A stretch of DNA of 64,000 bases, from NCBI GenBank assembly GCA_007695015.1, contig REEN01000057.1:1-64000 (forward strand). The letters run 5' to 3'. The DNA comes from Marinilabiliales bacterium. Its GTDB lineage: Bacteria; Bacteroidota; Bacteroidia; Bacteroidales; PUMT01. The notes under the pieces are model-generated. The model was not told the DNA's origin, ran no database searches, and saw nothing but the letters and a program-made list of their open reading frames with translations. Of the stretch, positions 7,632 through 17,476 are shown piece after piece; position 1 is the first letter of the stretch, and each line of letters starts with the position of its first letter. Both the position numbers and the translations under genes were made by a program.

Positions 7632-8822
7632 ATGTACGGAAAAATAAAGGAACATCTCGAGAAAGAACTGGAGAGCATCGAGTCTGCCGGACTCTTTAAA
7701 AAGGAGAGAATCATTGTATCAGCTCAGGATGCTGAGATCACGGTCGAGGGCGGTAAGAAGGTGCTTAACTTCTGTGCCAATAATTATCTCGGACTATCAA
7801 ACCATCCCGAATTGATCAGGGCGGCCAGGGAAGGCATGGATTCTAGGGGTTTCGGCATGTCTTCGGTAAGGTTTATCTGCGGTACCCAGGACCTCCACAA
7901 GACCCTGGAAGAAAAGATTGCCGGGTTTTTCGGGACTGAAGACACCATTCTATATGCCGCCTGCTTTGACGCAAACGGTGGTGTTTTTGAGCCGCTTCTG
8001 ACCCATGAGGATGCAATCATATCAGATTCGCTTAATCATGCATCGATCATTGATGGTGTCAGACTTTGCAAGGCACAACGGTACCGCTACAATAACGCCG
8101 ATATGGCAGACCTTGAAGAAAAGCTTAAAGAGGCGCAAAGCCAGCGTTTTCGGATTATCGTCACCGACGGAGTATTCTCCATGGACGGCAATGTTGCACC
8201 AATGGACAGGATAGTGGAGCTGGCAGAGAAATACGATGCACTGGTAATGGTTGACGAATGTCACTCTGCAGGTGTGGTTGGCGAGACAGGCAGAGGCGTT
8301 ACCGAGCTTTTCGATATACGGGGAAAGGTTGATATCATTACAGGTACTCTCGGCAAGGCATTCGGCGGTGCCATTGGTGGCTTTACAACGGGCAGGAAGG
8401 AAATTATCGAGATACTGCGACAACGGTCAAGGCCCTATCTCTTCTCAAACTCACTGCCTCCTTCAGTGGTGAATGCGGGGATCAAAATGTTCGATATGAT
8501 GGCAGAGACGCATGAGCTCCAGAACAAGCTGCACAGGAATACAAAATACTTCATGGACAGGATGAAGGCTGCAGGTTTTGACATCAAGCCAACACAATCG
8601 GCCATCATTGCAGTAATGCTGTACGATGCAAAACTGTCACAGGATTTTGCCGCAAAGCTGCTTGATGAAGGGATATACGTGATCGGGTTCTACTATCCTG
8701 TTGTTCCCAAAGAGCAGGCAAGGATCAGGGTGCAGGTCTCCGCTGCCCATGAGACCGGGCATCTTGACAAGTGCGTTGATGCATTTACCAGGATCGGACG
8801 TGAGCTCGGGGTGATCAGTTGA
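7632..8822 (+). CDS. kbl: Glycine C-acetyltransferase (2-amino-3-ketobutyrate CoA ligase)
   Basis: PLP-dependent cytoplasmic enzyme that cleaves 2-amino-3-ketobutyrate with CoA to glycine and acetyl-CoA, the second step of threonine breakdown after tdh. At 396 residues it matches E. coli Kbl (398). NFCANNYLGLSNHPEL, SVRFICGTQ, DSLNHASIIDG and VDECHSAGVVG are family blocks. The PLP-binding lysine is in GTLGKAFGG at about residue 242. The C-terminal IRVQVSAAHE block is also typical of alpha-oxoamine synthases. A serine palmitoyltransferase-like or KAPA synthase role is possible for this fold, but the divergent tdh argues for Kbl. A perfect inverted repeat follows the stop. Confidence 0.95.
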   Translation: MYGKIKEHLEKELESIESAGLFKKERIIVSAQDAEITVEGGKKVLNFCANNYLGLSNHPELIRAAREGMDSRGFGMSSVRFICGTQDLHKTLEEKIAGFFGTEDTILYAACFDANGGVFEPLLTHEDAIISDSLNHASIIDGVRLCKAQRYRYNNADMADLEEKLKEAQSQRFRIIVTDGVFSMDGNVAPMDRIVELAEKYDALVMVDECHSAGVVGETGRGVTELFDIRGKVDIITGTLGKAFGGAIGGFTTGRKEIIEILRQRSRPYLFSNSLPPSVVNAGIKMFDMMAETHELQNKLHRNTKYFMDRMKAAGFDIKPTQSAIIAVMLYDAKLSQDFAAKLLDEGIYVIGFYYPVVPKEQARIRVQVSAAHETGHLDKCVDAFTRIGRELGVIS

Positions 8823-8864
8823 ACCGCCGATGATACCGGCGTTGCGGATAGCTCCATCACCATA

Positions 8865-8900
8865 AACGGATCCCGGCTTATCTATGAGCCGGGATCCGTT
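8865..8900. terminator. Bidirectional terminator between kbl and nrdJ
   Basis: Perfect 14-bp stem with arms 8865-8878 (AACGGATCCCGGCT) and 8887-8900 around an 8-base loop, in the spacer between two convergent genes. The flanks are AT-rich (ATTTGT on one side, ATAA on the other) rather than long T runs. It would serve kbl on the plus strand and nrdJ on the minus strand. Confidence 0.8.
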
Positions 8901-8955
8901 ATTTGTACACACTTAAAGCTAAGTTGTAAAACTGCGGCGCGTTTGCCCGCGCTCC

Positions 8956-11547
8956 CTAACCGCATTTGGAGTTGCCGCAATCCTTGCATGTAAGGCATCC
9001 CTCCTGGAACATAAGGTTTTCAGAATTGCAGGCCGGACATATTGTTCCCTTTTTTGGCTTAGTACCGTCGGGTATGTACTTTCGCAGTGTGCGTTCAACG
9101 CCGTTCTTCCATGTGTTTATATTCTCGCTGTCCAGCCTCAGCGACGATACCAGGTTTACCACATCGGGTATAGGCATGCCGTGACGCAGCACCCCTGATA
9201 TCAGCCTGGCATAGTTCCAGAATTCGGTGTCAAAAGTCCTTGAGAGCCCTTCGAATGTTGTCCCGTACCCGTACCTGTCGACATACCTGAAATCGTATCT
9301 CTTGGTGCTGTCAGGTTGCCTGACCTTAATAATGAAACCTTTGTTCACGGTTTTGGGAATAGGCAGCACATCGCCGTCCTCCTTACCCGTAAAGATCTCA
9401 TACGGCTTTCCGTCAAGCTTACCGACGAAAGCGATCCACTTCTCATCGCTGTTCATGAACCTGACCACATCGGCTTCAAGCACTTCGGGCCTTTTTTTCG
9501 GCACTGTGCCCTCCTTCTCTTTTTTCCCCGACAGGAGCACACCCGAACGTGAGCCGTCGCGGTAAACGGTTGCTCCCTTGCACCCGCTTTCCCATGCAGT
9601 AACATAAAGCTTGCCAACAAGGTCCTCCCTGGCTTTGGCCGGGAGGTTAATTGTCACACTGATTGAGTGGTCAACCCATTTCTGTATGGCGCCCTGCATC
9701 CTTACCTTACTGAGCCAGTCCACATCGTTTGATGTAGCCTTGTAATAAGGTGACTTCTCGACGACTTTATCTATCTCCTCATCATCATACTCCTTTACCT
9801 TTTCAACGTCATAACCATTGACCTCCAGCCAGGTGATAAACTTGTGATGGAACACATTGTACTCCTCCCACGAATCACCAACCTCATCCTCAAAGGTTAC
9901 CGTCACATTTTGGTCGTTGGGATTCACCTTCCTGCGGCGCTTGTAAACAGGCATAAACACCGGCTCAATACCTGAAGTGGTCTGGGTCATAAGGCTTGTG
10001 GTACCGGTGGGCGCAATAGTGAGCAGGGCAATGTTCCTCCTGCCGTATCTCACCATGTCGCGGTGCAACTGCTCATCCTCTGCCTTTAGCCGGTTTATGA
10101 AGGGATTGCTTTTTTCACGCTGGGCATCGTATATGGTGAACGGCCCTCTCTCCCTTGCCATGTTCACCGACGACCTGTATGCCTCCAGTGCAACCGTCTT
10201 GTGTATCTCGGTTGAAAAGTCTGTTGCATTTTCAGTGCCGTAGGTCAGTCCGAGTGCGGCAAGCATATCTCCCTCTGCAGTTATGCCTACTCCGGTCCGT
10301 CTTCCTTCCCCGGCCTTGATCTTGATGTTCTCCCAGAGCTTGCGTTCAACGCGCTTTATCTCGTCATCTTCGGGATCCCTGACTATCTTGTCGAGTATCT
10401 TGTCAATCTTTTCGAGCTCCAGGTCGATTATATCATCCATTATGCGTTGGGCGTATCCTATATGGACCCTGAACTTGTCGAAGTCAAATTTGGCATTCTC
10501 TGTGAAAGGCTCATCCACATAGCTGTAAAGGTTCACGGCAAGCAGCCGGCAACTGTCATAGGGACAAAGGGGTATCTCCCCGCAGGGATTTGTCGAGACA
10601 GTCCGGTACCCCATATCTGCATAGGAATCGGGCACCGATTCGCGGGTAACTGTATCCCAGAAAAGAATGCCGGGCTCGGCGGACTTCCAGGCATTGTGAA
10701 CAATCTTTTTCCATAGCTTGCCTGCATCTATCTCCTTCCTTATCACAGGATTGTCGGAGTGAACGGGAAACTGCTGAATATATGGCTTATTCTCCGTTAC
10801 AGCCTTCATAAACTCATCATCAATCTTGACCGAGACATTTGCGCCGGTCACCTTTCCGGCCTTCAGCTTGGCGTCGATGAATTTTTCGGCATCAGGATGC
10901 TTTATTGAAATGGTAAGCATAAGAGCGCCCCTTCGTCCGTCCTGGGCTACCTCCCTGGTAGAGTTGGAATACCTTTCCATAAAAGGCACTACACCGGTGG
11001 ATGTAAGCGCCGAATTAAGTACCGGGCTTCCCGAGGGCCTGACATGTGAAAGGTCATGACCAACCCCTCCCCGTCTTTTCATAAGCTGCACCTGTTCCTG
11101 GTCAACTTTCATTATCCCGCCATAGGAGTCGGCCCCTGAATCGCTGCCTATCACAAAGCAGTTCGAAAGGGAAGCTATCTGAAAATCGTTGCCAATGCCC
11201 GTCATAGGCCCGCCCTGGGGCACAATGTACCTGAAATCCTTCATAAGCTGATATATGTCCTCCTCGGTCATGGGATTCGGGTATTTCTTCTCGATCCTGG
11301 CGATCTCCCGGGCAAGCCTGCGATGCATATCGTCAGGGGTCAGTTCATAGAGGTTACCGTGAGAATCCTTCAGCGAATACTTGTTCACCCATACCCGTGC
11401 TGCGAGCTCATCTCCTTTGAAATATTCAAGTGAGTGTTTGAAAGCCTCATCATATGTGTAGCTGCCCGGCTGAACAGCATCCTTTTCCTTTGCCGGTGCC
11501 GGGGCAACGCCGGTCTTTTTCTGAACTGAAGTATCCTTGGCCTGCAT
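8956..11547 (-). CDS. nrdJ: Adenosylcobalamin-dependent (class II) ribonucleotide reductase
   Basis: Reduces ribonucleotides to deoxyribonucleotides using a radical generated from adenosylcobalamin, so it needs no oxygen-dependent tyrosyl radical. In the 863-residue protein I see the radical-active-site segment TNPCGEIPLCPYDSC, the phosphate-binding loop APTGTTSLMTQTTSG, and the C-terminal Cys array CPACNSENLMFQEGCLTCKDCGNSKCG with several CxxC pairs. The last is typical of long vitamin B12-dependent NrdJ and may bind zinc and relay thiols. ATG 11547 gives MQAKDTSVQKK; an in-frame upstream start at 11610 adds only an AT-rich-encoded tail. The putative -7 box at 11607-11614 lies upstream of the chosen ATG, which favours it. 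No nrdA/nrdB or nrdD is visible here. Confidence 0.95.
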   Translation of the reverse strand: MQAKDTSVQKKTGVAPAPAKEKDAVQPGSYTYDEAFKHSLEYFKGDELAARVWVNKYSLKDSHGNLYELTPDDMHRRLAREIARIEKKYPNPMTEEDIYQLMKDFRYIVPQGGPMTGIGNDFQIASLSNCFVIGSDSGADSYGGIMKVDQEQVQLMKRRGGVGHDLSHVRPSGSPVLNSALTSTGVVPFMERYSNSTREVAQDGRRGALMLTISIKHPDAEKFIDAKLKAGKVTGANVSVKIDDEFMKAVTENKPYIQQFPVHSDNPVIRKEIDAGKLWKKIVHNAWKSAEPGILFWDTVTRESVPDSYADMGYRTVSTNPCGEIPLCPYDSCRLLAVNLYSYVDEPFTENAKFDFDKFRVHIGYAQRIMDDIIDLELEKIDKILDKIVRDPEDDEIKRVERKLWENIKIKAGEGRRTGVGITAEGDMLAALGLTYGTENATDFSTEIHKTVALEAYRSSVNMARERGPFTIYDAQREKSNPFINRLKAEDEQLHRDMVRYGRRNIALLTIAPTGTTSLMTQTTSGIEPVFMPVYKRRRKVNPNDQNVTVTFEDEVGDSWEEYNVFHHKFITWLEVNGYDVEKVKEYDDEEIDKVVEKSPYYKATSNDVDWLSKVRMQGAIQKWVDHSISVTINLPAKAREDLVGKLYVTAWESGCKGATVYRDGSRSGVLLSGKKEKEGTVPKKRPEVLEADVVRFMNSDEKWIAFVGKLDGKPYEIFTGKEDGDVLPIPKTVNKGFIIKVRQPDSTKRYDFRYVDRYGYGTTFEGLSRTFDTEFWNYARLISGVLRHGMPIPDVVNLVSSLRLDSENINTWKNGVERTLRKYIPDGTKPKKGTICPACNSENLMFQEGCLTCKDCGNSKCG

Positions 11548-11606
11548 ATATTGGAAGATTTTAATGTGATTATATTGAAAAAACCAGATGACACTGGCAC
11601 GGGCTA

Positions 11607-11614
11607 CCAAAATT
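11607..11614 (-). promoter_or_regulatory. Putative -7 box of nrdJ
   Basis: On the minus strand the sequence reads TAATTTTG, a full match to TAnnTTTG. The nearest TTG further upstream is 23 bases away, slightly more than the usual 19-21. A leader of about 50 bases would result. I could not see a B12-box or other cobalamin riboswitch element between here and 12161. Confidence 0.45.
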
Positions 11615-11695
11615 AAATATTGCCTCTTACTTTATTGCCAATTCCCCTTTCCAATTTATTAACAAATACCTGCTGGTTATTAACGAATTTCGCTG

Positions 11696-11712
11696 GCCTC
11701 TGAAACAGAGGC
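11696..11712. other. Small perfect hairpin upstream of nrdJ
   Basis: Arms 11696-11702 (GCCTCTG) and 11706-11712 (CAGAGGC) form a 7-bp stem with a 3-base loop, about 150 bases upstream of the nrdJ start. It lies upstream of the putative -7 box, so it is more likely a protein-binding site or chance than an RNA element. The whole spacer from 11548 to 12161 holds no supportable gene. Confidence 0.35.
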
Positions 11713-11962
11713 ATGTTGTCAAAAAAATGATACATGGGCCATCAGGGTAACACTATTTTTATGAATGTATGAGCGGGTTGGACAAAACAACCGCTGGCAA
11801 TGATAAACGCCTGTTGTTATTTAAAAGGATTTCAATAAATGCCGTCACTGCCAATGAAATTCATGGATAAAAGGTGCGAACAGGGGACTAAAACAGGTAA
11901 TATAACAACCATTCTCATGTGGGCGACAGGTTGGCGGGACAGGGATCTGGCCGGAAGCTTGG

Positions 11963-12071
11963 CCAGAGGGAGCCGGATGACGGGCCAGGGGGGGTGTCCG
12001 GGTACTTGACCAGGGGGAACCGGGGCAAGGATAGGGGACTTGACCAGAGGGAGCCGGATGACGGGCCAGGG
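11963..12071. repeat. 28-bp direct repeat in the nrdJ-receptor spacer
   Basis: An identical 28-base sequence, opening CCAGAGGGAGCCGGATGACG, occurs at 11963-11990 and again at 12044-12071, 81 bases apart. Between them lies a third, diverged CCAGGGGGAACCGGGGC-like copy. It is the GC-rich part of an otherwise AT-rich intergenic region. Confidence 0.85.
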
Positions 12072-12161
12072 ACCTGGCCGGGGAAATAACCCAGGCAGCT
12101 TTCAGGATGACGGATCGGGAACGTGTTTATTTGCAGGGCCGGTCGGTGTGGGCAACCCTGC

Positions 12162-12227
12162 AAAAGAGAGCCGGCCCCCTGGGGAGCCGGCTCTCTTTTG
12201 GAGTAACGGACTTTTACCTGTCCGTTA
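12162..12227 (-). terminator. Terminator hairpins after the Oar-like receptor gene
   Basis: Directly after the stop of the minus-strand receptor gene there is an 8-bp stem (12204-12211 with 12220-12227). It is followed by a strong 14-bp stem (12162-12175 with 12186-12199), whose loop can itself pair CCCC with GGGG. On the transcribed strand the big stem ends in TTTT. This is a convincing intrinsic terminator. Confidence 0.8.
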
Positions 12228-12231
12228 TCTT

Positions 12232-15200
12232 TTAGTTGAACGAAAGACGCAATCCTATCTGAGCCGACCATGTCTGGCTCAGGGCATATATTGGTCTGTA
12301 TGTGGTAGTCGGGAATTCATCTGTGCCAGGGATGGTATTGATGGTGAAAATACCGTTGCCGCTGGCATCAACACCCTGGAAGTTCATCAGGTTGTTCTGC
12401 ACGTTGGTTTCTCCCACACCCCATTCGGAGTTGATCAGGTTGCCGAAGTTCAGCACGTCGAGGTATGCCTGGAGCTTATACCTGTTCGCGCCTGCCTGCA
12501 GCATGAAATCCTGGGCTACGCGCAGGTCGAAACGGTGCTGCCAGGGGAATTTGGCGCCGTTACGCTCTGCAACGCTGCCCCGGTTGGCGCTCAGGTAGGG
12601 ATCCTGGCTGATGAATTCATCAAGAATTGCCCACTGCTGTGCTGCGGTCTGGGTAACCACGCCGCCCTCAACCCTGTCGACCAGGTATGAGTCCTGCAAC
12701 GAGTTGGGTATATACATAAGGCGTGCCGCACCATCGTTGAACCTGCCCGAGTAGGTGTAGCTGTAGCGGCCCCTCTCGCCTCCGTCATAGATGATCGACA
12801 CATTGGTGTTGAGCCTGTTGCCAAGGGCCCTGGTATTCAGAGAAAAATGGGCGATAAGCCTGTTTGGCTGGTCAAACCTGGAGAACCCTATCTCAGGATT
12901 GTTCCTGTCATCCACAACAACATCCGGCCATAGTGACGCCGCCTGTGAGCCCCCAATCAGTCCGTAATCCTTGGAGACACTCCTGGTGTATGCTACCCGT
13001 GCATTGCCGTACTCACCAAAACTGCGCGACAGCTCGCCGGTTATCGATGCATAATACCCTTCATTGATATTTGTAAGAAGTATAACATCGGTAAACGCAT
13101 TGTTGTCATAGTAAGCATCTGAACTTTCCCAGTATGGGTAGGGATAGGGATTGTTCAACCGGCCGGTAGGTGCAGTTGTGTTAATATTGGCTGCAAGTGG
13201 ACTGTTTATGTCAAGTGAGTAGATACCCTCAACTGTTGCAACCAGCTCATACGGCAGGGCAATATCGGCCGCAAGGTTTGTACGCCATACCTGGGGAAGC
13301 TTGAAGTTCTCGTCGGTGATGGCAAGGTTCCTGGAGACCTGTGCTTCAAGGGTGGCCGGATCGGGACGGTAGTAGGTCACGTCGGGCTGGAAACCCTGCC
13401 ACTGGGGGTTGTCGCCAACGCCCCACTGGTCGGCTGTCAACCCGTATCCGCCTCTTGTAACCCCGTTGTTGTTAACCTGGTTGGATATCCAAACGAACGG
13501 TACGCGACCGCTGAACATGCCTGTGCCACCGCGAACCTGCAGGCTCCTGTCGCCAAACACGTCGTAGTTGAACCCGAAACGGGGCGACCACAGCGGAAGA
13601 GCCGGGGGCAGAACGCTCACGTCAGGCACTATCGTCTCGTCCGTTCTTGGATTGGTGAATGTAAGGTTCATGGCATCCAGGTTGGGATTGCTGGGCAGGT
13701 CGATCGGATAGAACGGGAAATCGATCCTGAGGCCGAATGTCAGGTTAAGCCTGTCGTTGACCTCAAACCTGTCCTGCGCATAGATGCCGAACTGTCCGAA
13801 TGCGGTCTCGTCAAGAGGAATGTCGTCCGGCCCCTTGAAGGAATACCCCTGCAGGAAAAGATCAGGCCTTACAGTGGGGTCCTGGTTGATTATAGCATCA
13901 ACAAAGTTTTCATATGAGTTAAACCGGTAAAGGCCGTTCAGGACGGGGTTAAATGCATTAGCAAAGGTCATGTACTCGAAATTCATCCCGAAGGTGAAAT
14001 TGTGCCTTCCTGCGTAATATGAAAAGTTGTTGGTAACATTGAAAACATTGTTTGCCAACTGGTTTCCAACCGTAAACAGCTCATTACCCATGGTCATGTA
14101 ATAAAGCGGTGTATCGCCATCAAACTCCAGCACCTCTATGAACGGGAAGACCTGCCCTCCCGGGACATTTCTGATGGGATCCTCAACCATATTGAATCCT
14201 ATCCTGAAGTTGTTTGCCATATTGGCGCTTATTATTGTATTAAGCTCTCCTACAATCGAGGTAACATTATTGTCAACCGTGTAGTGGCTGTTACGGAAGT
14301 TCATCGCCTCGATTCCAAATCTGTTGGTATTACGGTATCTGAGTGCAGAGGGGTTATACCGGAGGCTGTTTCCGTTAACGGTAATGTCCCTGAAAGCCTC
14401 ATAGCGGTTGAACCTGACCATCAGGTTGTTGTTGCGGTTAATGTTGAAGTCGATACGGGCATTCAAACGAAGGCCTTCGTTACCGAAATCATATCCTTCA
14501 TAGGGGCCGGTGTTGTAATCATAAAGGTTCTTCATCTGTTCACGCACAAAATCGAGCTCACTGGCAGGGACCCTTGAAACGGTGAGTCCGTCAGGCTCAA
14601 GTCCGGGACGAGCAGCCACTTTCTGCAGTCCGGGATTGGAAGCGGCCTCCTGCTCGACGCTTACAAAGAAAAACAGCCTGTCCCTTATGATCGGGCCGCT
14701 TACCGACGCACCCAGTATGCGGGTAAATGCCTCGGCTGCTGTCAGTTCAATATCGCCGATCTGAGTGCCAAGATAACTTTCGTCATTGTAATAGGTGTAG
14801 ACAGAACCCCTGTACTGGTTACCGCCCCTCCTGGTAATGGCGTTAACGTTTGCGCCCGAGAAGCCTCCCTGACGAACGTCATAGGGAGCCAGGTTGACCT
14901 GGACCTCTTCGATGGCCTCAAGGCTCAGGGGATTTGCGCCGGCAAACTGTGCCGTACCCAGTCCGAAGTTATTATTGTATATTATACCGTCAATGGTATA
15001 GTTGTTGAACCTGTTGTCCCTGCCTGCAAAGCTGGTACCGCTGCTCTGCGGGGTCAGGCGGGTAAGGTCGTTGATGCTCCTTGAGATGGTCGGCACCGAC
15101 TCAATGGCTTCTGCATCGATGTTGGTGGCAGTACCCGAGCGTCCCGAGTTGAATGTCCTGTCGGTCATTGCTGTAACAAGGACCTCCTCAAGTGCAACAT

Positions 15201-15540
15201 GATCTTCCACAAGTGTGAAGGCAAAGTTCCTGTCCTCACCAAGACTGAGCCTGATGCCGGTGAGCTCCTCGGTCCGGTACCCGATAAAGCTTACGGACAG
15301 CGTGTACGGACCGCCTGTCTGCACGTTGGCCAGGTTAAACCCGCCGTCAAGCCTGGTTGTTGTTCCGTAGGTTGTACCCGTCGGGTTATGAACCGCCATT
15401 ATTGTGGCGCCGGGAAGCGGCTGCCCCTGGGCGTCCAGAACCCGGCCGTTCATTGCCGCAGTAGTCACACCCTGCGAAAAGGAAGCGGCTGCAATACCTG
15501 CAAATGCAAGCATAACAGCCAGTTTTCTCATTATTCTCAT
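12232..15540 (-). CDS. Oar-like TonB-dependent outer-membrane receptor
   Basis: 1102-residue outer-membrane protein. A signal peptide (residues 1-22, ending ASFSQG) is followed by a carboxypeptidase-regulatory-like beta-sandwich (about 27-112: GRVLDAQGQPLPGATI, TTRLDGGFNLANV). The plug domain comes next (about 115-240: VLVTAMTDRTF, NDLTRLTPQ, NNYTIDGIIYNNNFG). The long rest is beta-barrel, ending with LRLSFN, an aromatic-containing outer-membrane terminus. This layout fits the Oar/adhesion-type receptors of Bacteroidota and Myxococcota. No SusD partner is adjacent, so the substrate is unknown and polysaccharide uptake is not implied. ATG 15540 has a second ATG three codons in. The gene stands alone, with a terminator behind it. 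Confidence 0.88.
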   Translation of the reverse strand: MRIMRKLAVMLAFAGIAAASFSQGVTTAAMNGRVLDAQGQPLPGATIMAVHNPTGTTYGTTTRLDGGFNLANVQTGGPYTLSVSFIGYRTEELTGIRLSLGEDRNFAFTLVEDHVALEEVLVTAMTDRTFNSGRSGTATNIDAEAIESVPTISRSINDLTRLTPQSSGTSFAGRDNRFNNYTIDGIIYNNNFGLGTAQFAGANPLSLEAIEEVQVNLAPYDVRQGGFSGANVNAITRRGGNQYRGSVYTYYNDESYLGTQIGDIELTAAEAFTRILGASVSGPIIRDRLFFFVSVEQEAASNPGLQKVAARPGLEPDGLTVSRVPASELDFVREQMKNLYDYNTGPYEGYDFGNEGLRLNARIDFNINRNNNLMVRFNRYEAFRDITVNGNSLRYNPSALRYRNTNRFGIEAMNFRNSHYTVDNNVTSIVGELNTIISANMANNFRIGFNMVEDPIRNVPGGQVFPFIEVLEFDGDTPLYYMTMGNELFTVGNQLANNVFNVTNNFSYYAGRHNFTFGMNFEYMTFANAFNPVLNGLYRFNSYENFVDAIINQDPTVRPDLFLQGYSFKGPDDIPLDETAFGQFGIYAQDRFEVNDRLNLTFGLRIDFPFYPIDLPSNPNLDAMNLTFTNPRTDETIVPDVSVLPPALPLWSPRFGFNYDVFGDRSLQVRGGTGMFSGRVPFVWISNQVNNNGVTRGGYGLTADQWGVGDNPQWQGFQPDVTYYRPDPATLEAQVSRNLAITDENFKLPQVWRTNLAADIALPYELVATVEGIYSLDINSPLAANINTTAPTGRLNNPYPYPYWESSDAYYDNNAFTDVILLTNINEGYYASITGELSRSFGEYGNARVAYTRSVSKDYGLIGGSQAASLWPDVVVDDRNNPEIGFSRFDQPNRLIAHFSLNTRALGNRLNTNVSIIYDGGERGRYSYTYSGRFNDGAARLMYIPNSLQDSYLVDRVEGGVVTQTAAQQWAILDEFISQDPYLSANRGSVAERNGAKFPWQHRFDLRVAQDFMLQAGANRYKLQAYLDVLNFGNLINSEWGVGETNVQNNLMNFQGVDASGNGIFTINTIPGTDEFPTTTYRPIYALSQTWSAQIGLRLSFN

Positions 15541-15604
15541 AGTTAAGATTTAAGGGTTAATAAATAATTTATACGGATATTGACGAATTTCTGTAAAGAG
15601 ATTA

Positions 15605-15612
15605 CAAAATTA
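15605..15612 (-). promoter_or_regulatory. Putative -7 box of the Oar-like receptor gene
   Basis: TAATTTTG on the minus strand matches TAnnTTTG and would give a leader of roughly 60 bases. A TTTTG occurs upstream, but only 11 bases away, so the -33 element is not convincing. Confidence 0.4.
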
Positions 15613-15809
15613 ACCTACGGTGACAAAATACCGTGCCGGATAATATTAAATAATTGTTAAACTGTCTGATGCCGGGACGCCCTGCTGCTTAAACCATAAT
15701 ACCCAGGCGCTTATCAGTATAGCCGCCTATAATCCCGCCGGGCATTACAAAGAAAAGAAATATTGAAGAACAACTGAAGTTGAACATTATTCAAGATATC
15801 ATCATTTTA

Positions 15810-17387
15810 TCAACAATGATAACGGGGATAATAAAAACAGTAAAAGAGTGTGAAAAACACAAAGAAACTATGGCCGACCTGGCTTTCCAGGGAGTTGTTG
15901 GCAAGGAAATTAATGACACAGACTATTAAAAACACATTGTATATAAATATTCTGTAAACTCCGGTTTCTTTAATAATAAATGAATACAACAATATAGTAA
16001 CGACCAGCCCGGCCAACCCCATGTTGAGCAAAATGTATATATACTGATTATGGGGTTTCATATTTTTCCCTGTTAACGCAGAATCATTTTTTTCCAGACC
16101 ATATTCCACGGCGTGCAATACACTTCCGGTACCCCAACCCAGTAAAGGGTGTTTAAGAAATGCCTGCCACGAAGCCCTCCAGAGATCAACCCTCTCGGTC
16201 AGGACGCTCCAGGCAGGGTCTGTATATGAGGTCTTTTTATAAATATAGACGCCCATCATCATTTGATGGACCCTGATAAACATTCCCGGCCATTTGAGGT
16301 ACAGGTGATTGGTTGTCCCTTTTTCAACAGCCCGGATGTCACTGTCTGTAAGTTTAACGAACCCCTGCTTGTCTTTCCTGAGCCCTTTTGACGACATGTA
16401 TCTGTACAATGTGTGCCTCAAATAGTTATTGGATAAATCATGTCCGTAATATTCCAGTTCGCTTCTCTCATTCCACAGATCTTCCAACTCATCGTCTGCT
16501 ATGTAGATATAGACCAGATGACCATTTTCTCTCAGTATGTTTGCAGTATCATGGAAGTACCGGTTCCCCTGTAAAGTGTATTCCTGTAATGCATGAAAAT
16601 CTCTTTCAGCCTCAAGATGAGCCAGTTTATACATACTTGCTGATAACCATAGTGCCAAACCGGAAAGAAGTACAACAACAGATGTAACCGATATTTTCAG
16701 AAATAAACTCCTGCGGCTCTTTATAATAAGTACCAGCAGGAATAATAAAACACCCGATAAAGATGCCAGCCCCGACAACGACCTGAGATAAAACAGGAAG
16801 AAGATCAACCAGCCGGAAATGGCCAGGCAGATAAAATACAAGATCCTGTTGCCGCTGATCTGTTTTATTAACAAGGGTAATTGAAAAGCGGCCAGAAGAA
16901 GCATCATGCTATAATATATGGCCGGCACAAATGGAGAGGCATCCCGGAAATCAACAGGTGATTGAAAGATCCTTACCGATAATCCGATAAATGAAACAGT
17001 TACAACCGAAGAAATAAAAAGTATCAGGAGTAACCTGATTTGTTTTATATCGGGCATTGGTGATGTCACAATAATTGCGGGCATGAAAAGTAACGGCAAT
17101 CTAACCAGGAGATCATTGTTAATTGCATAACCGGGATCCTTCGACCACAGCAATCCAATAGCATTTAATCCAAATATCAGGGTAAAAGCGATGGCGGGCT
17201 TACTGGATAAGTATTTCTTGATCCTCTCCCTTAAGTCAGGCTCTGCCAGCCAGTTCACGGCAAGCAGCATCAGACTGATGGTTAACATGAAGCGGGAAGC
17301 AGGCAGGGATATAACAAGCAGGCAAAAGCCAAGATAGCAGATCCAAAAATGCACTGATCTTCTTGATATGTTAACTCGTTCAATCAT
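15810..17387 (-). CDS. O-antigen ligase / polymerase family membrane protein
   Basis: 525-residue inner-membrane protein with about a dozen hydrophobic segments. The N-terminal half is nearly all membrane, and a large loop lies at about residues 250-410. The conserved O-antigen-ligase block follows: RASWQAFLKHPLLGWGTGSV, then KPHNQYIYILLNMGLAGL, where the His is the family's key residue. Such proteins either polymerise repeat units (Wzy) or attach polysaccharide to a lipid carrier (WaaL); sequence alone does not decide which. It follows the Wzi-like gene on the same strand, 89 bases after its stop, in a polysaccharide island. The DNA is clearly more AT-rich than the flanks. Confidence 0.8.
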   Translation of the reverse strand: MIERVNISRRSVHFWICYLGFCLLVISLPASRFMLTISLMLLAVNWLAEPDLRERIKKYLSSKPAIAFTLIFGLNAIGLLWSKDPGYAINNDLLVRLPLLFMPAIIVTSPMPDIKQIRLLLILFISSVVTVSFIGLSVRIFQSPVDFRDASPFVPAIYYSMMLLLAAFQLPLLIKQISGNRILYFICLAISGWLIFFLFYLRSLSGLASLSGVLLFLLVLIIKSRRSLFLKISVTSVVVLLSGLALWLSASMYKLAHLEAERDFHALQEYTLQGNRYFHDTANILRENGHLVYIYIADDELEDLWNERSELEYYGHDLSNNYLRHTLYRYMSSKGLRKDKQGFVKLTDSDIRAVEKGTTNHLYLKWPGMFIRVHQMMMGVYIYKKTSYTDPAWSVLTERVDLWRASWQAFLKHPLLGWGTGSVLHAVEYGLEKNDSALTGKNMKPHNQYIYILLNMGLAGLVVTILLYSFIIKETGVYRIFIYNVFLIVCVINFLANNSLESQVGHSFFVFFTLFYCFYYPRYHC

Positions 17388-17476
17388 ACGACCTGAGTCC
17401 GGGAATTATTTACGCAAGGCCTGTATAGGAGTAATATGACAACATACTGCATATTGCTACCGGTAAATGTACAGGT

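Noticed and set aside
12040-12690. Plus-strand open frame over the receptor 3' end and terminator
   Set aside because: It crosses the terminator hairpins and the coding region of the receptor on the other strand, with no motif or start signal.
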